From an uncultured Selenomonadales bacterium (GTDB lineage Bacteria; Bacillota; Negativicutes; Selenomonadales; Selenomonadaceae), in assembly GCA_937877655.1 (NCBI GenBank), contig CALFJC010000107.1, positions 1 through 11,040 of the forward strand: 11,040 nucleotides of DNA, in the 5' to 3' direction. Both the position numbers and the translations under genes were made by a program. Below are positions 1-7,174 of the stretch, piece after piece. Every line of letters starts with the position of its first letter. The first letter of the stretch is position 1. The notes beneath the pieces are model-generated. The model saw only the letters and a program-made list of their open reading frames with translations, had not been told where the DNA came from and searched no databases.

Positions 1-539
1 CCTGCCGCGCCGCTCGCCAATAAAACTTTTATCACGCCGATTTTCATTCGGACTGCCGCCAATGCTCCGAGTAAAATTATCGCGCCGCGAATGTCGAAGG
101 TATCGATTAAATTTTTTGGAACTTTTTCTGCATTCCAGACGGCAAGCAAAACAAAACTCACGCAAGCCGCCGCGATTAACGCCATAACCGCCGGGCGCAA
201 GCCGTTCAAAATCCCGTGAATTGCGCCGAGATCTCCATACTTAAAAATTATTTTCGCCAGCGCAATGCACAAAAAAATACTCGGCGTCACGAAACCCATT
301 GTCGCGCAAACAGCTCCGCCGAGCCCCGCGATTTTCATTCCCGCAAAAGTCGCCGCATTTATCCCAATCGGTCCGGGCGTCATCTGCGAAATTGTAAAAA
401 TATCTATGAACTCGCTAAGACTCAGCCAATGATAGCCGTCGACGACCGACGCTTGAATCAGCGGCATTGACGCATAACCGCCGCCGACGCATACCAAACT
501 TATTTTTGCAAACTCAAAAAACAAAAGCCAATAAATCAA
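1..539 (-). CDS. chrA: Chromate transporter, CHR family single-domain half (3' end cut by window)
   Basis: Inner-membrane protein of the CHR family, whose studied members export chromate, or move sulfate-like anions, by ion-coupled transport. Translating the minus strand from the TTG at 539-537 gives an open frame to the window edge. It shows the family's hallmarks: GGGYASMPLI at residues 19-28, the WL..SEF..IFTISQMTPGPIGINAATFAG block at about 38-67, and a glycine-rich hydrophobic helix after it. Later hydrophobic stretches fit further membrane helices. I chose the TTG because GGAAGG lies 7 bases before it and the protein then starts just ahead of the conserved first helix. It begins 21 bases after the isochorismatase-family gene ends, so co-transcription is likely. 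About 179 residues are visible. Short CHR proteins usually work as pairs, so a partner half may lie beyond the edge. The family assignment is firm; chromate as the real substrate is not shown. Confidence 0.85.
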   Translation of the reverse strand, partial: MIYWLLFFEFAKISLVCVGGGYASMPLIQASVVDGYHWLSLSEFIDIFTISQMTPGPIGINAATFAGMKIAGLGGAVCATMGFVTPSIFLCIALAKIIFKYGDLGAIHGILNGLRPAVMALIAAACVSFVLLAVWNAEKVPKNLIDTFDIRGAIILLGALAAVRMKIGVIKVLLASGAA

Positions 540-560
540 GGTATCGCCTTCCGAAAAAAA

Positions 561-1085
561 TTATTCGTTAATGATTCTGCATTGGCAATTTTTCATAACG
601 TCAAGAGCCTTTTTGTGAGCTTCGGGAGAACTTCCCGCGCAACAAGCGGCATCAATTTGGATTCTCTGTTCGGGATAAAACGCCTTGATTAAAAGCGCGT
701 TTGATATAACGCAAATATCTGTGCAAACTCCCGCGAACTCGACGACTTCATAAGGTTTGATAAGGGACGGAAGTCTGGTTGAGCCGAAAGATTTTTTTTC
801 GACAACTGCTTTGGCTCGCGGAATAAATTTCTGAAGTTCGGGAACTATTTGCCAGCCGTCGGATTTTTTTATGCAATGAACGACAGGCAAATTTTTTCCT
901 TCCTGCGTGTCAAGATAGTTTTCGGTGTGAGTATCTTGCGTAAAAATTAAATCTACCGCACCTTCTTCGGCTATCGCCTCCAATTTTTTTACCAAGCGCG
1001 GCAACATTTCTTGTGCTTCTTTTGTGCCGAGTGCACCCGTCACAAAATCTTTTTGCATGTCGATTATTATCAATGCCTTTGCCAT
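561..1085 (-). CDS. Isochorismatase-family cysteine hydrolase, nicotinamidase-like
   Basis: This 174-residue cytosolic amidohydrolase probably converts nicotinamide to nicotinate for NAD salvage, or acts on a related small amide. The catalytic triad of the family is visible: Asp9 in ALIIIDMQKDF, a Lys in EKKSFGS (97/98), and Cys125 in GVCTDICV, preceded by the cis-peptide segment at 119-122. Asp51 and His53 in TQDTH and His70 match metal ligands of nicotinamidases such as PncA. One expected ligand His position appears to be Tyr57, so metal binding may differ. The ATG start is supported by GAGGAGG a few bases upstream. The gene sits between crcB (63 bases upstream) and chrA (21 bases downstream) on the same strand. 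The family is certain. Nicotinamide as substrate is inference, because the superfamily also hydrolyses isochorismate, carbamoyl-sarcosine, ureidoacrylate and others. Confidence 0.88.
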   Translation of the reverse strand: MAKALIIIDMQKDFVTGALGTKEAQEMLPRLVKKLEAIAEEGAVDLIFTQDTHTENYLDTQEGKNLPVVHCIKKSDGWQIVPELQKFIPRAKAVVEKKSFGSTRLPSLIKPYEVVEFAGVCTDICVISNALLIKAFYPEQRIQIDAACCAGSSPEAHKKALDVMKNCQCRIINE

Positions 1086-1111
1086 TTTAAAACCTCCTCA
1101 AATTTATTTAA

Positions 1112-1137
1112 TTAACGGACTCCCCCAAGCCCGTTAA
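1112..1137 (-). terminator. Hairpin between crcB and the hydrolase gene, weak terminator candidate
   Basis: TTAACGG (1112-1118) and CCGTTAA (1131-1137) form a perfect 7-base-pair stem around a C-rich loop. On the minus strand the stem is followed by an A/T-rich stretch (TTAATTAAATAAATTT) but not by a clean T-run. It may reduce read-through from crcB into the next gene or merely stabilise RNA. Confidence 0.35.
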
Positions 1138-1148
1138 AAATTTCTGAT

Positions 1149-1508
1149 TTAAATTTTTCCGAAATGCAAGCCGACCGCGCAGGCTCCCAAGCCCGCAACT
1201 ACGCTGACAATAATATTTGCCGACGCCGCGAAAATTTGTCCGTTCTGAATCAGCGCGAGAGTTTCAGCGGAAAATGAAGAAAAAGTTGTGAAGCCGCCCA
1301 AAAATCCTACCGCGACAAACAATCTGACAGAATCGAATCTTCCTGCCAAAATTCCCAAAACCAAGCCCATCAATAAACTTCCGAAAAAATTTGCCGTCAA
1401 AGTTCCGAGCGGGAAATTTCCGAGCTTGCCCGCCAATGCAGTTGTTACCAAAAATCTGCAGACCGCGCCCAAGCCGCCGCCTATGAATACCAATAAAATT
1501 TTCGTCAT
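1149..1508 (-). CDS. crcB: Fluoride-specific ion channel CrcB/FluC
   Basis: A 119-residue, four-helix membrane protein that assembles as a dual-topology dimer and lets toxic fluoride leave the cytosol. Family motifs are all present: GGGLGAVCRF at 10-19, GTLTANFFGS at 35-44 with the pore-lining Asn40, and GGFTTFSSFSAE at 71-82. The last holds the TTFS Na+-site region and Phe76/Phe79 of the fluoride-coordinating Phe box. The open frame extends 52 codons further upstream, but that extension is non-hydrophobic and unlike the family. The ATG at 1508-1506 has an AAAGGAAA site just before it and gives the usual length, so I place the start there. No fluoride (crcB-type) riboswitch is apparent upstream. 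The gene is divergent from the HMA-like gene, with about 100 bases between them, and heads a possible operon with the hydrolase and chrA. Many bacteria carry two FluC genes as a heterodimer; only one is visible here. Confidence 0.93.
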   Translation of the reverse strand: MTKILLVFIGGGLGAVCRFLVTTALAGKLGNFPLGTLTANFFGSLLMGLVLGILAGRFDSVRLFVAVGFLGGFTTFSSFSAETLALIQNGQIFAASANIIVSVVAGLGACAVGLHFGKI

Positions 1509-1544
1509 AAAAGTTTCCTTTCTGCGCCAAACCTGCGCGGGGGC

Positions 1545-1573
1545 TTGTGGAAGAAATTTCTGCGCGTTATAAT
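1545..1573 (+). promoter_or_regulatory. Sigma-70-type promoter for the HMA-like gene
   Basis: TTGTGG (1545-1550) and a perfect TATAAT (1568-1573) are separated by 17 bases, and transcription would start about 30 bases before the ATG at 1609. The -35 box is only half matched; the -10 box is ideal. Confidence 0.6.
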
Positions 1574-1608
1574 TCGGCGGTAAAAATTTTCTGCGAGGTG
1601 TTTTTAAA

Positions 1609-1851
1609 ATGTGTAAAGAATGCGGTTGCGGCGAAAACGGCGGCAATACCCGCCTGCAATTCACCGCCGTCGGTTATACGCCAGAAAATGCGGCGGCTGT
1701 CGAAAAAAATTTGCTCGGCTTGGCGGGCGTGCTCTACGTTCACATTCACGCGCACGACGGAGAAACAACCATCGATTACAATCCCAAGAAAACCAAGCTG
1801 AAAGAAATTTTGGCTGTCTTCGATAATCACGGCGTCGAGGCTGATATTTAA
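1609..1851 (+). CDS. Small HMA-like protein with N-terminal CxxCxC, canonical metal-site Cys missing
   Basis: An 80-residue protein with the beta-alpha-beta-beta-alpha-beta layout of heavy-metal-associated (HMA) domains from about residue 15. Points of resemblance are LQFTAVGYT, then a helix with AVEKNLLGLAGVLYV, TTIDYNPKKTKLKEIL, and a terminal helix ending NHGVEADI. The usual GMTCxxC loop reads GYTPENAA, with no cysteine. Cysteines occur instead at 2, 5 and 7 (MCKECGCG), and histidines alternate at 45, 47 and 49 (HIHAH), which could form a different metal site. A GAGGTG ribosome site lies 8 bases before the ATG, and a TATAAT promoter lies upstream. Its stop overlaps the convergent MBL gene by 4 bases. 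The function is not known. Metal binding or trafficking is inference, and the HMA relationship rests on pattern, not on a search. Confidence 0.7.
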   Translation: MCKECGCGENGGNTRLQFTAVGYTPENAAAVEKNLLGLAGVLYVHIHAHDGETTIDYNPKKTKLKEILAVFDNHGVEADI

Positions 1852-2483
1852 ACATACCATGCACGAGATTTTTCTTTGGCAACGGTTGTTCGCACACCGT
1901 GTCCGCAAAGCAAAATCGTTTCATCGGGCAAAGTGAAAACTTTATTTTTAATTGTGTTCATCAAATCGAGTTCACTGCCGCCCGCCAAATCGGTACGCCC
2001 GTGCCCGCCGAAAAAAATCGTGTCGCCGACAAATGCCACAGAATATTTTTCGCTGTAGTAAATTGTTCCGTCGAGAGTATGTCCCGGCGCGGCGATAACT
2101 TTCAGCTTGAAATTCGGATTTGCGGACAAAAAAATTTCGGCGGCGTCATCGAGAATCGTAACGTCGTCGAGAATTATTTCCTGATCAAAAAATTTCGAGC
2201 CGTTATTGGCGGTGTTTTTGGCATAAAAATTCCCGCCGCGTCCCATGCAGACGGGAACTTTCAAAGCGCGTTGAATCTCGTTGACTGCGCCGATATGATC
2301 ATAATGCCCGTGCGTCAGCAAAATTTTTTCTATCGTGAACTTTTGGCGAGTAATGATTTGCAAAAGTTCGTCGGCTTCCGCGCCCGGGTCGATTAAAAAT
2401 CCGCAGTTGGTTTCGTCGTCGATAAAGAAATAAGCATTCTCTTCCATGATGCCGAAAATATCGACTTCAACAGGTAAAATCAT
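1848..2483 (-). CDS. MBL-fold metallohydrolase, glyoxalase II-like
   Basis: A 211-residue cytosolic hydrolase of the metallo-beta-lactamase superfamily with a binuclear metal centre. It shows THGHYDH (His58, His60, Asp62, His63), His135 in APGHT, Asp154 in FVGDTIF, and His195 in LLCGHG. The GHGRTDLAGGS segment (161-170) and the closing CGHG.RTT..EK pattern are typical of the short YcbL/GloB-like branch, which hydrolyses S-lactoylglutathione or similar thioesters. The long C-terminal glutathione-binding domain of true glyoxalase II is absent, so the substrate is unsure. An open frame runs 24 codons further upstream, but the ATG at 2483-2481 has AAAGGAG 8 bases before it and begins at the family's first strand (VEVDIFG..EENAYF), so I place the start there. 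It follows the coiled-coil gene on the same strand by 46 bases. Confidence 0.88.
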   Translation of the reverse strand: MILPVEVDIFGIMEENAYFFIDDETNCGFLIDPGAEADELLQIITRQKFTIEKILLTHGHYDHIGAVNEIQRALKVPVCMGRGGNFYAKNTANNGSKFFDQEIILDDVTILDDAAEIFLSANPNFKLKVIAAPGHTLDGTIYYSEKYSVAFVGDTIFFGGHGRTDLAGGSELDLMNTIKNKVFTLPDETILLCGHGVRTTVAKEKSRAWYV

Positions 2484-2529
2484 TTTGTCCGCTCCTTTTG
2501 AAATTTTCGCGCCCGTCTCGGCGCATTTT

Positions 2530-3465
2530 TTATTTGAGATCAAGCTTCGCCGCAATTTTTTTCAGCAGGTTTAAATCTTCCTCGCTGAAAACGGCGGAGT
2601 TATTTTTGTTTATCAAGTTGTTGAGTTCTTCGAGTTTGGCGGAGAGCCTTGCAACATCATGGCGCAGATCGTCAAGCGTCGTCGTGAAACTCCTTGAGAG
2701 ACTGCCGCTGATTTTGACAAGTTCGGAAAGATTTTTGTTGGCAACTTCGCCCGAAATTTTCAATTCGTCAAGCGCGTCGCCTTTTGCGTTGAGATTTTCA
2801 AATGCCGCAACAAAATTTTTTGAAAAATTATCGCCGAGTATTCCGAGATTTTCGAGCGTCGAATTAATTTTTTCAAGTTCCTGTGTGTAAGAAGAATTCC
2901 GCATCATTTGCGCAACGGCATGTAAAATTTTCAAGCCGGTAAGGAGATTTTCTTTATTGGTCTCCTCAATTTCTATCAGCTTTTTGAAATCTTCGGCGGC
3001 GGGAGATTTTTCCTGCGATTGGATGGCGACAAAAATTTTTTCAAGTTCGGTGTTGACGGCAAAAGAATTTTCTTCGAGCCCGGCAAGAGCCAAATTAATC
3101 GACTCAACATTTTTTGCTATCTGCGTCAGATTGTCCAACTCGGTTTGCCTGTCGTTCATGAGTTTCAAATTTTCTTGAAGGAGCCGCGTAACTTCGTTGA
3201 GAGACTCTGAAGCTGTGATACTCGCGGAAGAACTTTCGATAACTTTTGTTCGGAGCTGTTGGAACTGAACTTCCATTCGTTGATGATCTTCTTCAGCCGC
3301 CTGCGCGGATTGATTCAGAGCATGCCTTAAACTTATCGCCGCCAAAAGTGCTCCGACCGCGCCGACTGCTCCGCCAATCATAATATCATCTATTTTCAAA
3401 ACCGCACCCAAACTTATCAGTGCAAGAAACAATGCGCCCGCGTAACCGTTTTCACTGCCGGTCAT
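2530..3465 (-). CDS. Membrane-anchored coiled-coil protein of unknown function
   Basis: I do not recognise this 311-residue protein. The N-terminus has two hydrophobic segments (about 9-23 and 28-46, the second rich in Gly/Ala: IGGAVGAVGALLAA). They are followed by a long hydrophilic region, from about 50 to the end, with heptad-like Leu/Ile spacing, many Glu, Lys, Asn and Gln, and almost no Pro, so an extended coiled coil is expected. There is no HAMP, MCP signalling hairpin or enzymatic motif that I can name. The longer open frame adds 53 codons, but the ATG at 3465-3463 has GGAGG 7 bases upstream and starts directly before the first hydrophobic segment. It is divergently transcribed from the glycosyltransferase gene with adjacent promoters, and the MBL gene follows. 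A structural or scaffolding role at the envelope is only a guess. Confidence 0.7.
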   Translation of the reverse strand: MTGSENGYAGALFLALISLGAVLKIDDIMIGGAVGAVGALLAAISLRHALNQSAQAAEEDHQRMEVQFQQLRTKVIESSSASITASESLNEVTRLLQENLKLMNDRQTELDNLTQIAKNVESINLALAGLEENSFAVNTELEKIFVAIQSQEKSPAAEDFKKLIEIEETNKENLLTGLKILHAVAQMMRNSSYTQELEKINSTLENLGILGDNFSKNFVAAFENLNAKGDALDELKISGEVANKNLSELVKISGSLSRSFTTTLDDLRHDVARLSAKLEELNNLINKNNSAVFSEEDLNLLKKIAAKLDLK

Positions 3466-3496
3466 TTCAAAGCCTCCGTTCAAAAAACTTTTTGCG

Positions 3497-3525
3497 ATTT
3501 TAACATTAAATATACACACTTGCAA
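3497..3525 (-). promoter_or_regulatory. Promoter for the coiled-coil gene
   Basis: On the minus strand TTGCAA (3525-3520) is followed after 17 bases by TAAAAT (3502-3497). That places the start point about 25 bases before the ribosome site of the gene starting at 3465. The -35 box is 4 of 6 and the -10 box 5 of 6 to consensus. Confidence 0.55.
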
Positions 3526-3535
3526 GATTGTTTCC

Positions 3536-3563
3536 TTGACAGAATTTGTCGGCTTGTGATAAT
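3536..3563 (+). promoter_or_regulatory. Strong promoter for the glycosyltransferase gene
   Basis: A perfect TTGACA (3536-3541), 16 bases, then GATAAT (3558-3563) preceded by an extended -10 TG (3555-3556). The start point would lie near 3570, about 45 bases before ATG 3614. Its -35 box lies 10 bases from that of the oppositely directed promoter, so the two RNA polymerase sites face away from each other and may interfere. Nothing resembling a repressor operator is obvious. Confidence 0.75.
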
Positions 3564-3597
3564 CTCGGCGGCAAGATTGATTACACCAAACAATTTT

Positions 3598-3616
3598 AAG
3601 GAGGATTGATCTAATG
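3598..3616 (+). promoter_or_regulatory. Ribosome binding site and ATG that define the glycosyltransferase start
   Basis: AAGGAGG (3598-3604) lies 9 bases before ATG 3614-3616 and is the only strong initiation site ahead of the glycosyltransferase. The first in-frame ATG of the long frame (3697) has no such site. Translation from 3614 as sequenced reads MTDNFEGHPILFTPPP and then leaves the glycosyltransferase frame, ending at TAG 3719-3721 after 35 residues. Confidence 0.8.
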
Positions 3617-6600
3617 ACAGACAATTTTGAAGGACATCCGATTTTATTTACCCCCCCCCCCAGTCTACTTCACCTGCGGTCTCGGTTATCATTCCCATGT
3701 ACAACGCCGGGAAGTATATAGCCGAAGAGCTCGATACCATTCTTGAGCAGACGCTTCAAAACTTTGAAGTTATCGTGGTTGACGATTGCTCCACTGATTT
3801 AGGTTGCGAGATTGTTGAAAGTTATATCCCGAAATTTGGCGGTCGCTTGAGACTTTATCACACGGAAGAAAATTCAGGTACGGCAGCCGTCCCGCGAAAC
3901 ATGGGGCTTCCGCTGTCCGGCGGTGAATACGTTTTCTTCATGGACGCCGACGACATGTTTGTGGAGAACGCGCTGGAGCAGATGTATACCCTTGCCAAGA
4001 AATTTGACGCCGACGTTGTCTATTGCGACAGATATTACAGCTCGGATGCTCTCGGCAAAAATCGTCGTCTTAGAACGTTTCAGGAAGGCGAGCCGGTTGA
4101 AGAGCCGACACTTGAGACGGAAGACATGCGCGAAAGATTTCAGGGAATACTTGATAAAAGATACGGTCCAACACCTTGGCTTAAATTGGTCAGACGTCAA
4201 TTTTTGATAGACCATGAAATTCTTTATCCCGTATTGCGGGTAAGCGACGACAACATTTGGACGCAAGGCTTGGTGATTCATGCGAAAAGATTTTTGCGCA
4301 TTCCCGACGCGCTTTATATCTTCCGTTCCGCTCCCGACTCGATTACAAGAATACAAAAGCCGCCGAAAGTTAAAATTAATTTCTGGATGAAACCGGCTCT
4401 GTTGGGGCTGAAGACTCTCGATAAATTTATGAGTACGAGCGAATTTTTTCAAGAGAATCCCGATTGCCGTCACGCCATTTTGGAAAAATTTTTGAATGTG
4501 AGATTCGATTGGATTTTTGATTCGACACGACAACTTTCTGAAACTGAAATTTACGAGGCAATAAAAGACGGACTCGGAGAATTTTTCGGCGACTATGATG
4601 TTGTAATTCCCGCTCTCACGACCTATATCTGCAGACAAAACAAAATGTTGGAAGAAAATGCATTCAGCGGCGTCGAGGAATATAAACAGCGCATTGCCGA
4701 GCTTGAAGAAGCATTTCTTGGCTTGAGCGAGAAAATCAATCACATTCCCGCAATTTCAGTCGTTATTCCGCTTTACAACAACGAGAAATACATAGGCGAG
4801 TGCCTTGACAGTCTCTTGATTCAGACATTCCAAGATTTTGAAGTCATTGTGGTTGACGATTGCTCAACCGATAAAAGCGTTGCAGTCGTTAAAAGTTACG
4901 TGGATAAATTTGACGGACGACTTAAACTGACGCAGACCGAAGAAAATTCGGGCGGCGGCGGTTACGTCCCGCGAAATTTGGGGTTCAAACTCGCGAACGG
5001 TGAATACGTTTTCTTTTTGGACAGCGACGATTTTCTTTTGGCTTCGGCTTTGGAAACTTTGTATAATGCGGCAAAAGAATACGATGTTGAAGTTGTTTAT
5101 ACCAGTGCTTTCTACGACGTGAACGGCATAAATAAAATTGCCAGACACAGGGACGGCTTGGGCAGGAAATGGTTTAAAAGCGGCATTGAAGACAGGCTGA
5201 TTCTTATAGAAAATAATCCTCACGAACTCTTTCAACAGTTTTTCCAACTCGACGAGGGCGAAGGCAATTTTCATGCTTGTTGGTCAAAATTTGTTAGACG
5301 AGATTTTTTGCTCAAGAACAATATTACCTTTCTTAATTTGGTTTCAAGCGGCGATGTCATATGGTGCATTAATGTTTATGCTCATGTAAAAAGATTTTTA
5401 CGCCTCCCGATTGCGGTTTATTTCTACAGAGCATACAATACCACTTCCGTTGTACGAACGATACTTACACCGGCGGAGCAAACGTGCAGGTGGGTTTCGG
5501 GGGCGGTTGCTTTTTTGAAGGGATTGAATGCTCTTCAAGTCGGAGTTGAATTTTTAAGAGAAAATCCCATTTATTGTCAGAAAATCGCCGAAGTGCACGT
5601 TAAATGGTATATGGATCGTCTCGCCAGAGTATTGGAAAATCTCGGCAACCGCGACGTTTACGAAATTTTTTCCAACAAATTTGAGGACGATACGTTTAAC
5701 GGGGCGGCACCGTTCTTTTTCAACATAATAGAGGAAAAACGTAAAGAACTCCTTGACCGACAACTTTTCCGCAGACTGAAACCGTATGTTACCGCCCGAA
5801 TAGATATTTTGCGGACGCCCAAGTCAGACAACGACGATTTTGAAATTGTTTATGTCTCCGATGAAAAAGCAAATGTCACGAAACCCGCTTGGTTACAAAA
5901 GGAAGGCGAAGGTTACGTGATTGAATCTTACGCCGGAAAAGTGGAATTCATTGCAAAATCTGCTGTCGACGGGCAAATAAAATTGTTTTTCAGAGGACTT
6001 TTGGTCGTCGATCCAAATGACAAAACCAAGCGCATACCCTATTGGATCGACTACACAAGGTTTACCGTAGACGACAACGTTATTTTCGGCAAAACCACTC
6101 CCGCTTGGCACAATAAGGCTTACAAACATGTCATGAACATAAAAGCGGACGAGGAAGTTAAATTTCAAGTCGAGTGGCTTCCGCACAGGGACGACAGAGC
6201 TGATCTTTCGGCAAAAGTTGTGCCGCCTCAAGAGCCGCAAAAAATTCAAGAAAATAATTCCGAGAAGCTCCGTGAGTCTGAAGTTTTGATTTCCGAGTTG
6301 CGCACTGCTCTTGACAACGAAAAGAAACTTCACAACAACGACCTTGAGTTAATCGGCAAATTCAAAGATTATTTTACAGCCCGCGCCGATATTCAGCTTG
6401 TGACGAAACAAAAGGGCGATTTTCAAATCATCAGCGTCTCCGATAACAAAGCCGACATAAAAAAACCCGCTTGGCTTCAAAAAAACGGCATCGGCTATCA
6501 GATTCAATCTTATGTCGGCAAGTTGGAATTCACAGTCAAAGGCTCGGTCGACGGAAAAATTAATTTGAAACTTCGCGGCTTGGACGTTCGCACGCCCGAA

Positions 6601-6780
6601 GACAAAACGAAACGCATTCCTTACTGGATAAACTACACGAAATTAATTGTGGACGAGGAAATTATTTTCGACGAGATAACTCCCGCATGGCTTGAGAAAT
6701 TTTATTCCTACAATACCGCCATCAAAGCGGGCGAGGAAATTAAAATTCAAATCGAGTGGCTCCCGCACGGAAATAATTAG
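3614..6780 (+). CDS. Tandem GT2 glycosyltransferase with duplicated C-terminal domain; frame broken at C11 tract
   Basis: Large enzyme that probably transfers sugars from nucleotide-sugar donors to a surface glycan. Numbering is from the in-frame ATG at 3697 (1027 residues to the stop). GT-A domain 1 has VVDDCSTD with Asp29/Asp30 and the DxD motif DADD (83-86). GT-A domain 2 starts at AISVVIPLYN (352-361), with VVDDCSTD at 385-392 and DSDD at 442-445. Two homologous beta-rich domains follow (about 695-833 and 889-1027, roughly half identical, sharing KPAWLQK, DKTKRIPYWI.YT and EWLPH), separated by a probable coiled coil (834-888). The first strand of domain 1, AVSVIIPMYN, straddles 3697, so that ATG cannot be the true start. 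The true start is ATG 3614 with AAGGAGG, but 11 C at 3651-3661 put it out of frame. Nine or 12 C would fuse them. As written, the gene would be OFF or poorly expressed. Confidence 0.88.
3651..3661 (+). repeat. Poly-C tract (C11), putative phase-variation switch
   Basis: Eleven consecutive C lie inside the 5' coding region of the glycosyltransferase, 37 bases after the start codon. From ATG 3614 to the in-frame ATG 3697 is 83 bases, one short of a codon multiple, so 12 or 9 C would restore the frame. Slipped-strand mispairing at such G/C runs is the established ON/OFF mechanism for glycan genes in Neisseria, Haemophilus and Campylobacter. Its operation here is inference, and a miscounted homopolymer would look the same. 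Confidence 0.75.
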
Positions 6781-6805
6781 GAATTAGGAATTAGGAATTA
6801 GGAAT
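6775..6805 (+). repeat. Heptamer tandem repeat AATTAGG x4 over the glycosyltransferase stop codon
   Basis: Four exact copies of AATTAGG (6775-6802) plus AAT. The first copy contributes the last sense codon (AAT, Asn) and the TAG stop of the glycosyltransferase. A related array lies at 7929-7959 over the rpmI stop. Confidence 0.9.
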
Positions 6806-6810
6806 GAAGA

Positions 6811-6848
6811 AATTTTCCCTGTCGAAAACTCGGCGGGAATTTTTTTTT
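6811..6848 (+). terminator. Rho-independent terminator after the glycosyltransferase
   Basis: TTCCC (6815-6819) pairs with GGGAA (6835-6839). The stem continues inward as GTCG/CGGC with one wobble and a bulged T, and closes on AAAACT. Nine T follow (6840-6848). It isolates the glycosyltransferase from the infC operon. Confidence 0.75.
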
Positions 6849-6998
6849 GCTATTATGACTAATGGTTGTTTGTAAAATCAAAACCGGAATGTGACGAGGA
6901 ATTTTTTCGATTGTAAAAATAACCGTCACTGTCCGAGTTTGCCAATAGCCCCTAAAAATTTGTTGCTTGTTCGTCAATCGAATATGGAAGAGAAAATC
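6849..6998. other. Intergenic stretch with no gene seen
   Basis: Between the terminator and the infC promoter I see no credible coding frame with a ribosome site, no tRNA and no clear promoter. A 6-base inverted repeat, GTGACG (6891-6896) and CGTCAC (6924-6929), is the only structure noticed and could be chance. Confidence 0.5.
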
Positions 6999-7028
6999 TT
7001 GACAGAAATTAGGTTGCTGTGATACACT
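6999..7028 (+). promoter_or_regulatory. Promoter of the infC-rpmI-rplT operon
   Basis: A perfect TTGACA (6999-7004), an 18-base spacer and TACACT (7023-7028), which would start RNA near 7035. That leaves a leader of about 140 bases before infC. Confidence 0.75.
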
Positions 7029-7034
7029 TTGGCG

Positions 7035-7160
7035 CGTTAAGCAGGAGCCTGCGCTTCTCACCCGTTGACCTTGAATGAGTTGACGCGGTTGCAAGAAATT
7101 TTTTTGGTGGGAATCGTGGCGGCTTAACAGTCGCCTTTAATTTTTTTCTGACGCGCCGCA
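7035..7160 (+). ncRNA. infC-operon leader RNA, probable L20-type attenuator
   Basis: In Firmicutes, ribosomal protein L20 represses infC-rpmI-rplT by binding a leader that mimics its 23S rRNA site and favouring a terminator. This leader fits in position, length and parts. TCTCACC (7056-7062) can pair over a distance with GGTGGGA (7106-7112), with one G-U pair. A short hairpin GCAG/CTGC lies at 7041-7052, and an intrinsic terminator closes the leader at 7118-7147, just before the infC ribosome site. Structure was drawn by eye; membership in the Rfam L20_leader family is inferred and not scored. Confidence 0.6.
7118..7147 (+). terminator. Attenuator terminator in the infC leader
   Basis: GGCGGCT (7118-7124) pairs with AGTCGCC (7129-7135), seven pairs including one G-U, around a TAAC loop. 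TTTAATTTTTTT (7136-7147) follows. It stands upstream of the coding region, so it acts as a regulatory rather than an end-of-operon terminator. Confidence 0.75.
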
Positions 7161-7174
7161 GGAGGTGTATTTCA

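Noticed and set aside
1509..1608. Possible fluoride riboswitch upstream of crcB
   Set aside because: I looked on the minus strand for the conserved crcB-motif elements, including the CTGATG-like segment and its pairing partners, and did not find them.
1509..1664. 52-codon N-terminal extension of crcB
   Set aside because: The extension is hydrophilic and unlike FluC proteins, and the ATG at 1508 has its own ribosome site and gives the family's normal length.
3697..3699. ATG 3697 as the true glycosyltransferase start
   Set aside because: It lacks a ribosome binding site and would cut off the first beta strand (AVSVIIP) that the second domain retains in full.
3874..4743. 289-codon open frame on the minus strand inside the glycosyltransferase
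   Set aside because: It lies antisense to a clearly conserved GT-A domain, lacks a recognisable family and has no convincing ribosome site. It is a shadow frame.
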